Positions 1-8,107 of a DNA stretch of 64,000 nt are shown piece by piece (the first letter of the stretch is position 1; each line of letters opens with the position of its first letter). The position numbers and the translations under genes were made by a program. The notes beneath the pieces are model-generated. The model had not been told where the DNA came from. It did not search any database and saw only the letters and a list, made by a program, of their open reading frames with translations. The stretch comes from Cryptosporangium aurantiacum (GTDB lineage: Bacteria > Actinomycetota > Actinomycetes > Mycobacteriales > Cryptosporangiaceae): the NCBI RefSeq assembly GCF_900143005.1, contig NZ_FRCS01000004.1, forward strand, positions 558,001-622,000, in the 5' to 3' direction.

Positions 1-432
1 GTCGGAACTGCGTACAACACCGCCCCGGCACAACCGGTCCGCGCTCTGTGGAGCGACCACGACGCGGGCCTCGCGGACCCCCCGGAACAGGCGTTCGCCG
101 ACGTCTTCGGCGACGCGGACCGGGTCCGCATCGCGCTCTGGATCGACCGGATGGCCCCCGCACACGGCGGGCTGTTCGGCGTCGACAGCTGCGCGGCCGA
201 ACTCCACCTGCCCGAGTCGACGGTGCGCAGCGCCCTCGGCCCGCTGCAGCACGTCGGGATGGTGCAGTACCGCGGCGGTCTCTACATGCGCCGCGACCAC
301 ACGCTCTGGTCGGTGCTGAAGGTATTGCGCAACTTCGCCGGCCCCGCGTTGATGCAGGAGGCCGTCGGACCCCCGGAGGAGCCGGCGAACGAACCGCGCG
401 ACGCCCGCGCCGCGACGTTCTACTTCGGCTGA
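1..432 (+). CDS. Winged-helix-like transcriptional regulator, C-terminal part (5' end outside window)
   Basis: The reading frame is open from the first base to the TGA at 430-432, so the gene starts upstream of the window. The visible 143 residues contain a stretch around residues 55-85 (FGVDSCAAELHLPESTVRS, then ALGPLQHVGMVQYRGGLY) that reads like a helix-turn-helix followed by a beta wing: small residues, a serine/threonine-valine-arginine recognition helix and a glycine turn. A DNA-binding role is therefore inferred, possibly of the ArsR/MarR fold class; no ligand or partner can be named. A strong hairpin follows at once. Confidence is good that this is coding and moderate for the fold. 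Confidence 0.6.
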   Translation, partial: VGTAYNTAPAQPVRALWSDHDAGLADPPEQAFADVFGDADRVRIALWIDRMAPAHGGLFGVDSCAAELHLPESTVRSALGPLQHVGMVQYRGGLYMRRDHTLWSVLKVLRNFAGPALMQEAVGPPEEPANEPRDARAATFYFG

Positions 433-445
433 GCACCCGTCGTAC

Positions 446-478
446 ACGGCCCGCCACCGTACGGTGGTGGGCCGTTTC
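446..478 (+). terminator. Hairpin terminator after the first gene
   Basis: Two 15-nt arms (446-460 and 461-475) form a nearly perfect stem with one G-U type mismatch, followed by TTT. It separates the regulator gene from the flavoprotein promoter. Confidence 0.7.
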
Positions 479-509
479 ACGCGCGTAAAACCGGCCCCCA
501 CCTGGTTTG

Positions 510-543
510 CCTACTTGATAGGTAGGGAATCTGAGACTAGGGT
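510..543 (+). promoter_or_regulatory. Promoter with operator-like inverted repeat for the flavoprotein gene
   Basis: A -35 box TTGATA (515-520), a 17-nt spacer and a -10 box TAGGGT (538-543) precede the ATG at 550 by exactly 6 nt, so transcription should start at or next to the start codon and the mRNA would be leaderless. The -35 is embedded in the imperfect palindrome CCTACTTGATAGGTAGG (510-526), placed where a repressor would block RNA polymerase. A related element lies upstream of the cysteine dioxygenase gene at 7633-7649. The regulator is not identifiable from this window. Confidence 0.6.
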
Positions 544-549
544 CGTGGC

Positions 550-1887
550 ATGACGGTGGAGAGGTCTGTGGGCGGCACCGTGGTGATCGGTTCCGGTGCG
601 AGCGGTGTGCTCACCGCCGTCCGGCTCGCCGCGCAGGCGGACGGACCGGTGACCGTGGTCGAGTCCGCTCCGACGGTCGGCCGCGGGGTCGCGTACTCGA
701 CGACCGACTACGGCCACCTCCTCAACTCGCGCACCGAGACGATGAGCCTCTACCCCGACCGGCCGGGCCACTTCCTCGAGTGGTGCCGCGAGCACGGCCT
801 GTACTGCGGTCCGGCCGGTTATGCCCCGCGCGCGACCTACGGTCGCTACCTGGCCGAGGCGCTGGAGAACACCGTGCGCCGGTCCGGCGGCCGGGTGCGG
901 GTCGTGCGGGGCCGCGCGGTCGCGGTCGAGGACGCCGGGAGCGTGCGCGTCGTCCGGCTGGCGGACGGGGGCGCGCTGTCCGCTTCCGACGTCGTGCTGG
1001 CGCTCGGCCACCCCCCGACCCGCACCGCCGACATCGACCCGTGGTGTCCGGGCGCGCTCGACCGGATCGACCCGTCCGACGACGTCGTGCTGCTCGGCAC
1101 CGGCCTGACCGCCGTCGACGTCCTGGTGACGCTGGCCGGGCGCGGGCACACCGGGCAGCTCGTCGCGATCTCCCGGCACGGGCTCCTGCCGCGCATCCAC
1201 GTCGATCCGCCGCCGCGCCCGGTGCCGCCGAAGGTCTCCGGCCACACCAGCCGGGAGCTGCTCGGGCAGATCCGCCACGCGGTCGACCTCCACGCCCGGA
1301 CCGGCGGTGACTGGCGCGGCGTCGTGGACGGGCTACGGCCGGACGTCGACCGGCTCTGGACCGGCTTGCCGGTGACCGAGCAGGACCGCTTCCTCCGCCA
1401 CCTGTCGCGGCTCTGGGAGATCCACCGCCACCGGATGGCTCCGGTGATCGGCGCGCAGCTACGGCGACTGACGATCGAGGGCCGGTTGCGGGTGGTGGCC
1501 GGCTCGATCTCGCGCGTCGAGTCAACACCGCACGGGGCGACGGTCACCTGGACGCCACGCGGCACCGGTCGGCCGGTTCCGCTCACCGCCGACGCGGTCG
1601 TGGACTGCCGCGGGCCCGGCGCCTGGGTCGGACACCCAGACCCGCTTGCCCGTCAGCTCGCCGCCGACGGCCTGACCAGCCCCGACGCCCACCGCATCGG
1701 GTTCGCCACCACCGACGACGGCCAGTTGATCGGCGCCGACGGCGAGCCGGTGCCCGGTCTCTGGACGCTCGGCCCGCTCCGCCGTGGCTCGCGCTACGAG
1801 ACGACCGCGATCCCGGAGATCCGGGCGCAGGCCGTCACGATCGCCGACCGGATCAGCGCCCGCTCGGCGCTCCCGATCGCCGGCTGA
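550..1887 (+). CDS. FAD/NAD(P)-binding flavoprotein
   Basis: A 445-residue protein beginning VVIGSGASGVLTA at residues 11-23, a Rossmann dinucleotide-binding motif (GxGxxG type) for FAD, with the acidic residue closing the first fold at VVESAP. A second nucleotide-binding segment, VVLLGTGLTAVDVLV near residue 180, suggests NAD(P)H binding. The N-terminal pattern YSTTDYGHLLNSRTETMS resembles the NAD_binding_9 family of flavoproteins, whose substrates are mostly unknown; a monooxygenase or oxidoreductase role is likely. It stands alone between a terminator and a convergent gene. The start is the ATG at 550 because the -10 box lies 6 nt upstream. The shared promoter element with cysteine dioxygenase hints at sulfur metabolism, which is inference. 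Confidence 0.75.
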   Translation: MTVERSVGGTVVIGSGASGVLTAVRLAAQADGPVTVVESAPTVGRGVAYSTTDYGHLLNSRTETMSLYPDRPGHFLEWCREHGLYCGPAGYAPRATYGRYLAEALENTVRRSGGRVRVVRGRAVAVEDAGSVRVVRLADGGALSASDVVLALGHPPTRTADIDPWCPGALDRIDPSDDVVLLGTGLTAVDVLVTLAGRGHTGQLVAISRHGLLPRIHVDPPPRPVPPKVSGHTSRELLGQIRHAVDLHARTGGDWRGVVDGLRPDVDRLWTGLPVTEQDRFLRHLSRLWEIHRHRMAPVIGAQLRRLTIEGRLRVVAGSISRVESTPHGATVTWTPRGTGRPVPLTADAVVDCRGPGAWVGHPDPLARQLAADGLTSPDAHRIGFATTDDGQLIGADGEPVPGLWTLGPLRRGSRYETTAIPEIRAQAVTIADRISARSALPIAG

Positions 1888-1906
1888 GCCGGCCCGGGCC
1901 GCCCGG

Positions 1907-2989
1907 TCAGAACAGCTCCGTGGCGTGGTCGATCAGGGCGGTGACCACGGCGGGCCGGTCGCGTAGCTGCCAGAGCCACGCCGGGCCGTTCCCCTCGGCG
2001 GCGAGCTTCTCGGCCTCCTCGACCAGCAGCATCCGCAACTCCCCCGGCGCCGGGCCGCTCGGCGGACGCCGCGACAGCTCGCCATCCTCGGCCAGCACGC
2101 CGCTGCGCGGCCGCTGCTCGGCCTCGCGTGCCAGCTCCCGCACCCGGTCGAGGAAGCGGCCGAGTAACGCGCCGGCCGCCGCGACGTGCTCGGTGCCCAC
2201 CACCCACCGCCCCCGCTGCTCGATCACCACCTCGGCGACGTCGTCACCCGCGGGCCCCCCGGCCAGGTGCGTGAACTCGACGTCGGATCGCAGCCCGGCG
2301 ACGTCCAGGCTGAGCACGGTGCGGTTGGCCTCGGCGAGATCCACCAGCGCCGCGTACTGCTCGGGCCGCGCGTCCCGCCAGGCGATCAGCGCCGCCGCGA
2401 GGTGCCCGGCGCACGCCGCCAGGTCGGGCTCGGCGTCCGTGGGCCAGGCCCGGGTGAGCGCCGACGCGAACGCGCCCCGCCGCACTCCGTCGACCAGCGG
2501 AGCGACCACCGCGGGCCCGAGCCGGACCCGCCCGCCGGACGTCGGGATACACGTGTAGTACCCGACGCTGACGATCAGCGCGACCAGCAGCACCCGCCCG
2601 GTCGGGTCGACGTGCGGCAGGAACGACCGCTGATCGAGCCAGCGTTCCGGCCGGGCGACCAGGCCGGCCACCGACAGCCGGGTCCGCACCCGGTCGGCGA
2701 GCACCGACTGGGCGCAGCTGACGATGCGCGCCTGCGTCCACGGCTCGCGCGCGGGCTGGCGCTGCCAGGCCGCCACGACCCGCTCCTGGGCGTCCAGCGC
2801 GAGCTCGTCGCAGACCAAGCAGTGCTGTGAGTGCGCGTTTCGCAGCAGCGGGCTGCGGGACGCCGTGCAACGACGTCCCTGGTGCAGCTGCTGCCGCTGA
2901 CGCGTGAGCGCGGTCCAGACCACACGCGCGACTTCCGCGGTGTCCCGATCCGGTGTGAGGCGGGCCGGACCCGCCGAGACGACGACCAC
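1907..2989 (-). CDS. Conserved-looking hypothetical protein of unknown function
   Basis: A 360-residue soluble protein with a GTG start preceded by a CGGAG ribosome site 6 nt upstream. It has a CLVCDE segment near residue 58 (a CxxC pair that could bind metal or be redox active), several Trp/Arg-rich helices and a hydrophobic stretch VLLVALIVSVGYYTC near residue 135. The C-terminal third is acidic and helical. I do not recognise a family. It lies on the same strand just downstream of a two-component system, separated by 132 bp, so it may be a target or accessory of that system. Codon bias with high G/C at third positions supports it as a real gene. Confidence 0.6.
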   Translation of the reverse strand: MVVVSAGPARLTPDRDTAEVARVVWTALTRQRQQLHQGRRCTASRSPLLRNAHSQHCLVCDELALDAQERVVAAWQRQPAREPWTQARIVSCAQSVLADRVRTRLSVAGLVARPERWLDQRSFLPHVDPTGRVLLVALIVSVGYYTCIPTSGGRVRLGPAVVAPLVDGVRRGAFASALTRAWPTDAEPDLAACAGHLAAALIAWRDARPEQYAALVDLAEANRTVLSLDVAGLRSDVEFTHLAGGPAGDDVAEVVIEQRGRWVVGTEHVAAAGALLGRFLDRVRELAREAEQRPRSGVLAEDGELSRRPPSGPAPGELRMLLVEEAEKLAAEGNGPAWLWQLRDRPAVVTALIDHATELF

Positions 2990-3121
2990 CTCGACTCCGT
3001 TCAGCTTCCTGGTGCAGTACGGGAATCTGTGACCGGCTGTGACGAGAGAGAGCGTGGACTCAAAGTCTCGGCGCTCGCCCGTGGGGCTCGCGCCCGCTGA
3101 ACAGTGGTCATCGGCGCGCTC

Positions 3122-3796
3122 TCAGCTAGGAATCCGACGGATCGCCCGCGGCCCGAGGGCCGGTGACGGACGCAGGATCCCGTCCTCGAGGGCGCGCTCG
3201 CGAAGGTCCAGCTTCGTGCGCGCGGCCCGGCCCGCATCGTCGTACTTCGCCCGGACCCGGTCGAGGTAGCCCTTCGCCGTCGAGGGTTTGACCCCGAGCC
3301 GGCGTGCCACGTCGGTCATCCGCAATCCGGACGCGTACAGGCGGAGCGACTCGGTCTCCTGCAGGCTCAGCGACGGCCGGGTGGGCCGCCGGTCGCTGCG
3401 GAGCGCGAACGCCAGCGCGGGCGTCATGAACTTGTGCCCGATGGCGGCCGCGCGCACCGCGTTCCTGATCTCGGTCGGGTCGAGGCTCTTGTGCACGTAG
3501 GACAACGCGCCGGCCTCGATCGACTCGACGATCAAGTCGGTGACGTCCTGCGTGCTGATCGTCACGACGGCGGGGCCGGCAGCGGTCACCGCGCGCACGT
3601 TGTCGCCGACCGCGCTTCCGTCACCCAACCAGACGTCCAGCAGGACGACGTCCGCACCCCGTCCCCGCCCCTGGAGGAGCTCGTCCACGGACTGGGCGAG
3701 ATCGACCACCACGAGTCCGGTGTCGGCCGGCGCCAGCCAGGCCGGGAGCCCTTGCAAGACCAACGGGTCGTCGTCGACAGCAGCCACTGTGATCAT
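3122..3796 (-). CDS. NarL/LuxR-like response regulator
   Basis: A 224-residue protein with an N-terminal receiver domain (acidic pocket AAVDDDP near residue 8, phospho-acceptor Asp in VVLLDVW near residue 55, Ser/Thr switch in VTIST, conserved Lys in VHKSLD) and a C-terminal helix-turn-helix (LSLQETESLRLYASG, then DVARRLGVKPSTAKGYL). The role is phosphorylation-dependent DNA binding. It starts with an ATG overlapping the stop of the histidine kinase upstream by 4 bp (ATGA), showing translational coupling. The C-terminal tail beyond the HTH (about 25 residues) is longer than usual. Target genes cannot be read from the sequence; the adjacent unknown gene at 1907-2989 is a candidate. Confidence 0.85.
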   Translation of the reverse strand: MITVAAVDDDPLVLQGLPAWLAPADTGLVVVDLAQSVDELLQGRGRGADVVLLDVWLGDGSAVGDNVRAVTAAGPAVVTISTQDVTDLIVESIEAGALSYVHKSLDPTEIRNAVRAAAIGHKFMTPALAFALRSDRRPTRPSLSLQETESLRLYASGLRMTDVARRLGVKPSTAKGYLDRVRAKYDDAGRAARTKLDLRERALEDGILRPSPALGPRAIRRIPS

Positions 3797-6315
3797 GAGA
3801 CCCACCTCACCTCCACCCAGAAACTGCTCGAACCCGGTTCTTCGACATCCGTGCTGACCGTGCCGGGTATCGCTGCCCGGACCCGGTTCAGCAACGTCCA
3901 CATCGCTGCTTTGACCGCCGACCGCTCGGACGCGACCGGGAGCAGCACGGTCGCGGAGGCGTCCTCCGTGCAGCCGCTCAACGTCACCACCGCCTCACCA
4001 GGGCTGGTCAGCCGCAGGATCGCGAGGACCACTGCCACCAACTCGGCGCGCACCGGTTCGGGTACCTCGCCGAAGTCGGGGGCGATCCGCGCCTCCAGCG
4101 TGGCCGATCGGTCGGCGGCGGCGCCGGAGAACGACGAGACCATGTCCCGGCGCCAGACCGAATGTTCACCGGCCTCGGTGAGTTCGGAGAGCATGGCCCG
4201 CAGCCGGCTGGCCTCGATCGCGCATCGCGCCCGCACCTCGTGGTCGGCGGGGTCGAGCGCGCCGTGGGCCAGCGCGCGGACCAGCGGACGCAGCGAGGCC
4301 CCGAGCTCGCGCTGCCACCGCTGCCGGTCTCGCGCCACCGCGGCCAGCGACTGGCGGCTGTCGGAGATCCTGGCCGCCTCCTGCACACCGGCCTCGGCCA
4401 GCGCGCCGTTCCGCCGCACCAGGCCGTACGCCACCACCGCGGCCAGTTGCAGGACCAGCGCGCAGAGCAGCGCGGTGACGATCCGGCCGATCGCCTGGGC
4501 GTCCGGGCCCATCTGGGCGAGCACCGCACCCACGCAGAGCGCGACGACCAGCGCCGACCAGCCGAGATACTCGGTGATCGGCCGGTGCAGCGCGACGAGC
4601 GCCAGCGGCCAGCCGATGTCACCCGGAATCCAGTTGATCCAGAGCACGACCTGGTCGGATCCGTCGATCGCGGCGAGGCCACCGGCCGCCGCCGCGAGCA
4701 CCAGCAGCTGTGCGCCGATCATCCCGGCGACCGGGAGCGGCTTGGTCGGGCCGCGGACCGCGACGCCGACCACGACCGCGAGGATCGTCAGCCAGGCCGC
4801 CACCTCGAGCCAGAGCGGCTGATAGGCGTCGCGCGAGGCGAGCAGGAGCGAGCCGCAGTACAGGTGCCAGACCAGCGCGATGACGACCAGCGCCCAGGCC
4901 ATCCCGGCCCGGTAGCCGGCGGCGACCGCGGCTTCGTCGGGCTCCGGGCGCCTGCGCGCGGGGACGGCGGGGCCGGGCCCGTCGGGCGACCGCCAGCTCA
5001 GCGTCACCTCGGTGCCGCGGCCGACCGCCGAGTCGATCCGCGCCCGGCCACCGACCGCCGCCATTCGCTCGACAATCGACCGGCGGACGCCGGTCTGGTC
5101 GGCCGTGGTCGCGGTCGGGTCGAAGCCCTTGCCGTGGTCGGAGATCACGATTCGGACGCCGCCGTCGACCGCGGTGCCGGTCAGCTCCGCGTCGTTGACC
5201 CCGGCGTGCCGTTCGACGTTCGACAGGCTCTCGCGTACCGCGCCGGCGATCGCTTCGACGACATCCGGCGGAAGGCGTGGTTCCTCGCCGGGGAGCGACA
5301 GCCGGACCGACATCGCACGGCAGCCCGCTTCCCAGCCGATGCTCGCGAACAACCCCGACGTCTCCGGGGCCGCGTCGAGCCGGTCGAGGTCGAGCCGGTC
5401 GAGCAGGGCCAGGTCGCGTCCGCACCGGGCGCGCACCAGGTCGGGCCGGTCGGCCAGCGTTCCCCTGGCCACGACGGTCAGCGTGCTGAGCACGGTGTCG
5501 TGCAGGTTGCGTTCGAACTGCCGCCGGCTGTGCAGGCGGCTGCGTTCGACGGTCAGCTCGGCGCGGGCCCGTGCGACGTGGTCGAGCGTGGCGTCCGCGC
5601 GGCGCGCGCCGCCGCGGATCAGCCGCATCACCGCGACCGCGAGGAAACCCTGCAGGACGAAGATCGCCGCCTGGTTGTCGTGGCTGCCGATCAGCGGCTT
5701 GCCCGCCGCGACGACGCCGACCAGGAACGCCGCGCTCTCCGCCACCGCGAGCAGGATCGTCCAGACCGGAGCCAGCGACCACGACGCGACGAAGATCGCG
5801 ACGCTGGCGCCGCCGACCACCCACGTCGTCGGGTCACCGACCGCCGCGGCGGGCAGGATCCACGGCGCGAGCGCCAGGTACGCGCAGAAAAGCAGGCTGT
5901 CGGCGACCGCTACCCACGGCACTAATCGGCCGTGCCGGAGGAACCAGGCGTACGACGCGCCCCAGACGACGGTGCTCGCCACCGCGGCGTGCTGCCACGC
6001 GTCGACGCCGCCCGCCGCGATCGCCTGCGGATAGGCCAGCGCCGGAGTGAGCGCCGACCACGCCACCCGGAAGATCAGCGCGATGCGTGCGGCGGAGGCG
6101 TCCAGGGCGTCCTGCGCGACGGTGCCCGCGGCCGGTGCCGCGCTCCGTCCTACCTGGGCGCTTCCGCTGTCGTCTTTACCGTCCATTTTGTCGTCCGCGT
6201 CGGACCGGTCCGCGGGGCCCCCGCCCCGAACCTCAACCGCTGCCGTCCGCGCGGCGCCGCCGCCCTGTCGGCGCGGCTCAGCCGTGCGGCGCGGCGCGAA
6301 CACCCTCGCCGCCAT
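3793..6315 (-). CDS. Membrane histidine kinase with duplicated sensor-kinase architecture
   Basis: An 840-residue protein. Residues 75-230 contain about five or six membrane segments; a DesK/NarX-type phospho-acceptor helix follows with His272 in ERNLHDTVLS; the ATPase domain has the N box (ESLSNVERHAG, 362-372) and G box (DHGKGFD, 393-399). After it a second membrane block (about 468-635) and a second coiled helix appear, in which the equivalent of His272 is Gly672 (QRELGASLRPL), followed by a degenerate ATPase-like region without N or G boxes. The second half therefore looks like an inactive copy of the first. ATG 6315 has GGAGG 10 nt upstream; Met44 is an alternative start. It pairs with the overlapping response regulator gene. 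Confidence 0.85.
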   Translation of the reverse strand: MAARVFAPRRTAEPRRQGGGAARTAAVEVRGGGPADRSDADDKMDGKDDSGSAQVGRSAAPAAGTVAQDALDASAARIALIFRVAWSALTPALAYPQAIAAGGVDAWQHAAVASTVVWGASYAWFLRHGRLVPWVAVADSLLFCAYLALAPWILPAAAVGDPTTWVVGGASVAIFVASWSLAPVWTILLAVAESAAFLVGVVAAGKPLIGSHDNQAAIFVLQGFLAVAVMRLIRGGARRADATLDHVARARAELTVERSRLHSRRQFERNLHDTVLSTLTVVARGTLADRPDLVRARCGRDLALLDRLDLDRLDAAPETSGLFASIGWEAGCRAMSVRLSLPGEEPRLPPDVVEAIAGAVRESLSNVERHAGVNDAELTGTAVDGGVRIVISDHGKGFDPTATTADQTGVRRSIVERMAAVGGRARIDSAVGRGTEVTLSWRSPDGPGPAVPARRRPEPDEAAVAAGYRAGMAWALVVIALVWHLYCGSLLLASRDAYQPLWLEVAAWLTILAVVVGVAVRGPTKPLPVAGMIGAQLLVLAAAAGGLAAIDGSDQVVLWINWIPGDIGWPLALVALHRPITEYLGWSALVVALCVGAVLAQMGPDAQAIGRIVTALLCALVLQLAAVVAYGLVRRNGALAEAGVQEAARISDSRQSLAAVARDRQRWQRELGASLRPLVRALAHGALDPADHEVRARCAIEASRLRAMLSELTEAGEHSVWRRDMVSSFSGAAADRSATLEARIAPDFGEVPEPVRAELVAVVLAILRLTSPGEAVVTLSGCTEDASATVLLPVASERSAVKAAMWTLLNRVRAAIPGTVSTDVEEPGSSSFWVEVRWVS

Positions 6316-6669
6316 GAAGTACTGCGCCTCCGTCCCCCCTCGCGGTTCCCCCTGGTACCGCAGACCGACCGCGGTCGGTGAACCGCGATTGCCGAGAGGC
6401 CCTCACGCTGTCAGGCCCGAAAGGGGCCTCTCCACCGTGCTAGCCCTAAGAAAGAACCCGCCTTCTCCCCCGAGAAGGCCGGTTGTTTGGCGACCGCGAC
6501 CTCGGTTGCCGGAGTCTAGCTGGGGAAACGCGTCCGTCGAGAGTGGTCGAGTCCACGTTGACCGGCCGTACCGTTCGCGCTCAACCGTTGGTGCTGACCA
6601 GCACGAACGAACGGTTCACCGGACATACCCCGGGCGGCGCGAACCGACCCACATGCCCGAAGAATGCCC
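6316..6669. other. Non-coding upstream region of the double-module kinase
   Basis: No convincing gene is seen. It holds an inverted repeat with arms GAGAGGCCC (6394-6402) and GGGCCTCTC (6424-6432), a terminator-like hairpin at 6460-6479, and a nested palindrome (AACCGTT 6583-6589 with AACGGTT 6610-6616, enclosing GTGCT and AGCAC). The amount of structure suggests a regulated long 5' leader for the minus-strand kinase gene, but it matches no riboswitch class I know. Confidence 0.4.
6451..6483 (-). terminator. Intrinsic terminator, minus strand
   Basis: An 8-bp perfect stem (6460-6467 with 6472-6479, loop of four C) is followed on the minus strand by GGGTTCTTTCTT, a U-rich tail. It would stop transcripts coming from the small gene at 6670-6843, or attenuate the kinase leader. 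Confidence 0.55.
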
Positions 6670-6843
6670 CTAAAAGGGGTTCAAGGTCGCCGATCGGTCC
6701 GGTACCAGACCGTCCGCAACGAGGATGTCGAGCCACGAGGCCAGCACGCGCTCCTCGGCGAGCAGACGCCGCGCCACGGCGTCGCTCCGCACCTTCGGTC
6801 TCGGCGCGGGCAGAGGCGGACGCGCAGCGGACGGGTCAACCAC
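6670..6843 (-). CDS. Possible 57-residue small protein
   Basis: A short frame starting at GTG 6841-6843 with a strong purine-rich site GAGGGGGAG directly upstream. The protein is proline-rich at its start and ends with an amphipathic segment, VARRLLAEERVLASWLDILV, that has normal actinobacterial codon bias and looks like a helix. It sits alone on the minus strand, with a terminator-like hairpin about 190 bp downstream. No family is recognised. It may be a real small protein or a remnant of a larger gene. Confidence 0.35.
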   Translation of the reverse strand: MVDPSAARPPLPAPRPKVRSDAVARRLLAEERVLASWLDILVADGLVPDRSATLNPF

Positions 6844-6921
6844 TGCTCCCCCTCGGCGTCGCAACCGTGCTAGCCCCCAAACCCGGCCAGCCACGTCCGC
6901 TGCATGTTGACGGACACACCC

Positions 6922-6961
6922 CAAAAAAGATGCCGGGCCGACTCCGTGGAGTCGGCCCGGC
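6922..6961 (-). terminator. Intrinsic terminator of the cysteine dioxygenase gene
   Basis: A perfect 14-bp G/C stem (6932-6945 with 6948-6961, so the closing loop must open a pair or two) followed on the minus strand by ATCTTTTTT. It lies 14 nt after the dioxygenase stop codon. Confidence 0.85.
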
Positions 6962-6975
6962 GTCGGTACTGCTCG

Positions 6976-7482
6976 TCACCAATCGGTGCCCGCCTTCTCG
7001 ACGGAGGTCACCTCGGGACCGTGCTCGGTCCAGCGGTAGCGGGTCATGCTGGTCAGCCGCGGCGAGTAGAGGTGAATGCTGACCGCGGGCTCGGCGCCGT
7101 CGTTGACGACGTCGTGCAGGTGGCGGGGGCCGAACACCCGCTGCTCGGACGCCTGGAGCACGCGGCCGCGCAGCTGCGGCAGCGCGCTCGCGGGCGCCCA
7201 GACCGTGTTCTCGCGGAGCCTGCCACGGACGACGGCGAAGCCGCCCGCGGAGCCGCCGTGGTCGTGCAGGCCGGTCCGCTGTCCGGGCCACCAGCTCAGC
7301 AGCCACGCCTCCACGGTGTCGCCGCCCAGGACGTCGCCGACGTCCAGGCGGCCGTACCAGCGGCGGTCGACGTCGTACCGGACCTGTGACTGCCAGTCCA
7401 CCTCGGCGACCAGGCGCTGCAGCAGCGATCCGAGCCGGAGCCCGGGCACCGTGGGAGCGGGCAGGGTGTCGTTGATCGTCAT
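6976..7482 (-). CDS. Cysteine dioxygenase family protein
   Basis: A 168-residue cupin-fold protein that should oxidise cysteine to cysteine sulfinate with Fe(II) and O2. Visible ligands are His73 and His75 in GLHDHGGSAGGFAVVRG, the third histidine at 121 or 123 (GPRHLHDVVNDG), and Tyr149 (MTRYRW), matching the catalytic tyrosine of type I enzymes. The chosen ATG at 7480-7482 is 6 nt after GGAG; an ATG at 7485 and a longer in-frame start giving a cysteine-containing leader are alternatives. The gene is monocistronic, with its own terminator, and has a promoter-region element at 7633-7649 resembling that of the flavoprotein gene at 550. Its length is typical of bacterial members. Confidence 0.85.
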   Translation of the reverse strand: MTINDTLPAPTVPGLRLGSLLQRLVAEVDWQSQVRYDVDRRWYGRLDVGDVLGGDTVEAWLLSWWPGQRTGLHDHGGSAGGFAVVRGRLRENTVWAPASALPQLRGRVLQASEQRVFGPRHLHDVVNDGAEPAVSIHLYSPRLTSMTRYRWTEHGPEVTSVEKAGTDW

Positions 7483-7632
7483 CATGCTCTCCGGGTTGTC
7501 GCGGTTATCGGTCGGATGCGTCAGACAACCGATTTGCGACATCGCGGTACGCCGCCGGAGGGCGCATGCCTCGCCAGCCCCGCCTGCCCCAGAAAGCACT
7601 CCTGACCCATGAGTCCAGTAAAGCACATAAGC

Positions 7633-7649
7633 CCTACCAGTTTGATAGG
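7633..7649 (-). promoter_or_regulatory. Operator-like element upstream of cysteine dioxygenase
   Basis: The sequence CCTACCAGTTTGATAGG (plus strand) is an imperfect palindrome sharing CCTAC and TTGATAGG with the element at 510-526. It lies about 150 bp upstream of the dioxygenase start on the AT-richest stretch of this intergenic region, so a promoter with a long leader is possible. Confidence 0.45.
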
Positions 7650-7690
7650 ACTATGGCACAGGCGCAGTTCTGCTCCGTTCGGAGCGGGTG

Positions 7691-8059
7691 TTAGTTGGGT
7701 GACGTTCCCGCCGCGGCCAGTTCGACCGCGTGGTCGAGCGAGTTCGCCGTCGGCAGTACGGTGGACAGGCCGGAGATCGCGAACACGGCCTCGACGTCCG
7801 GCCGCAGCCCACAGACGACGAGCGCACCACCGACGCTCATCACCCACCGGGCGTGCGTCGCAACCGTGCCGAGGCCGGTCGAATCGCAGAAGGTCACGCC
7901 ACTCAGGTCCAGAACGAGGCTCTCCCGACCCTCGTTACGCAACGCGTCGAGGGATTGGCGCAGGGTGCCGGACGTGGCAATGTCGAGTTCCCCGGAGAGC
8001 CGGAGAACGCCGACGTTACTGGCCTCTCCGGCATTACTCACCACGACGGACAAGTTCAT
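7691..8059 (-). CDS. STAS-domain anti-sigma factor antagonist
   Basis: A 122-residue protein consisting of a single STAS domain: LRLSGELDIATSG, then LVLDLSGVTFCDSTGLGTV, whose DST motif holds the serine normally phosphorylated by an RsbW/SpoIIAB-type kinase. In the dephosphorylated state such proteins bind the anti-sigma kinase and free the sigma factor. ATG 8059 is chosen because AAGGGG lies 5 nt upstream. It is transcribed divergently from a SpoIIE-type phosphatase 48 bp away, the natural partner for its dephosphorylation; a protein with an RsbW-like kinase domain follows at 9484-11871. No sigma factor of the SigB type is in the window. Confidence 0.88.
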   Translation of the reverse strand: MNLSVVVSNAGEASNVGVLRLSGELDIATSGTLRQSLDALRNEGRESLVLDLSGVTFCDSTGLGTVATHARWVMSVGGALVVCGLRPDVEAVFAISGLSTVLPTANSLDHAVELAAAGTSPN

Positions 8060-8107
8060 CTCCACCCCTTCAGCACGTGTCAACGGATACCCCTCGAGGA
8101 GGGCGAA

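Noticed and set aside
6316-6669. Possible c-di-AMP (ydaO-type) or other riboswitch
   Set aside because: Hairpins are present but I cannot match the conserved cores of any riboswitch class.
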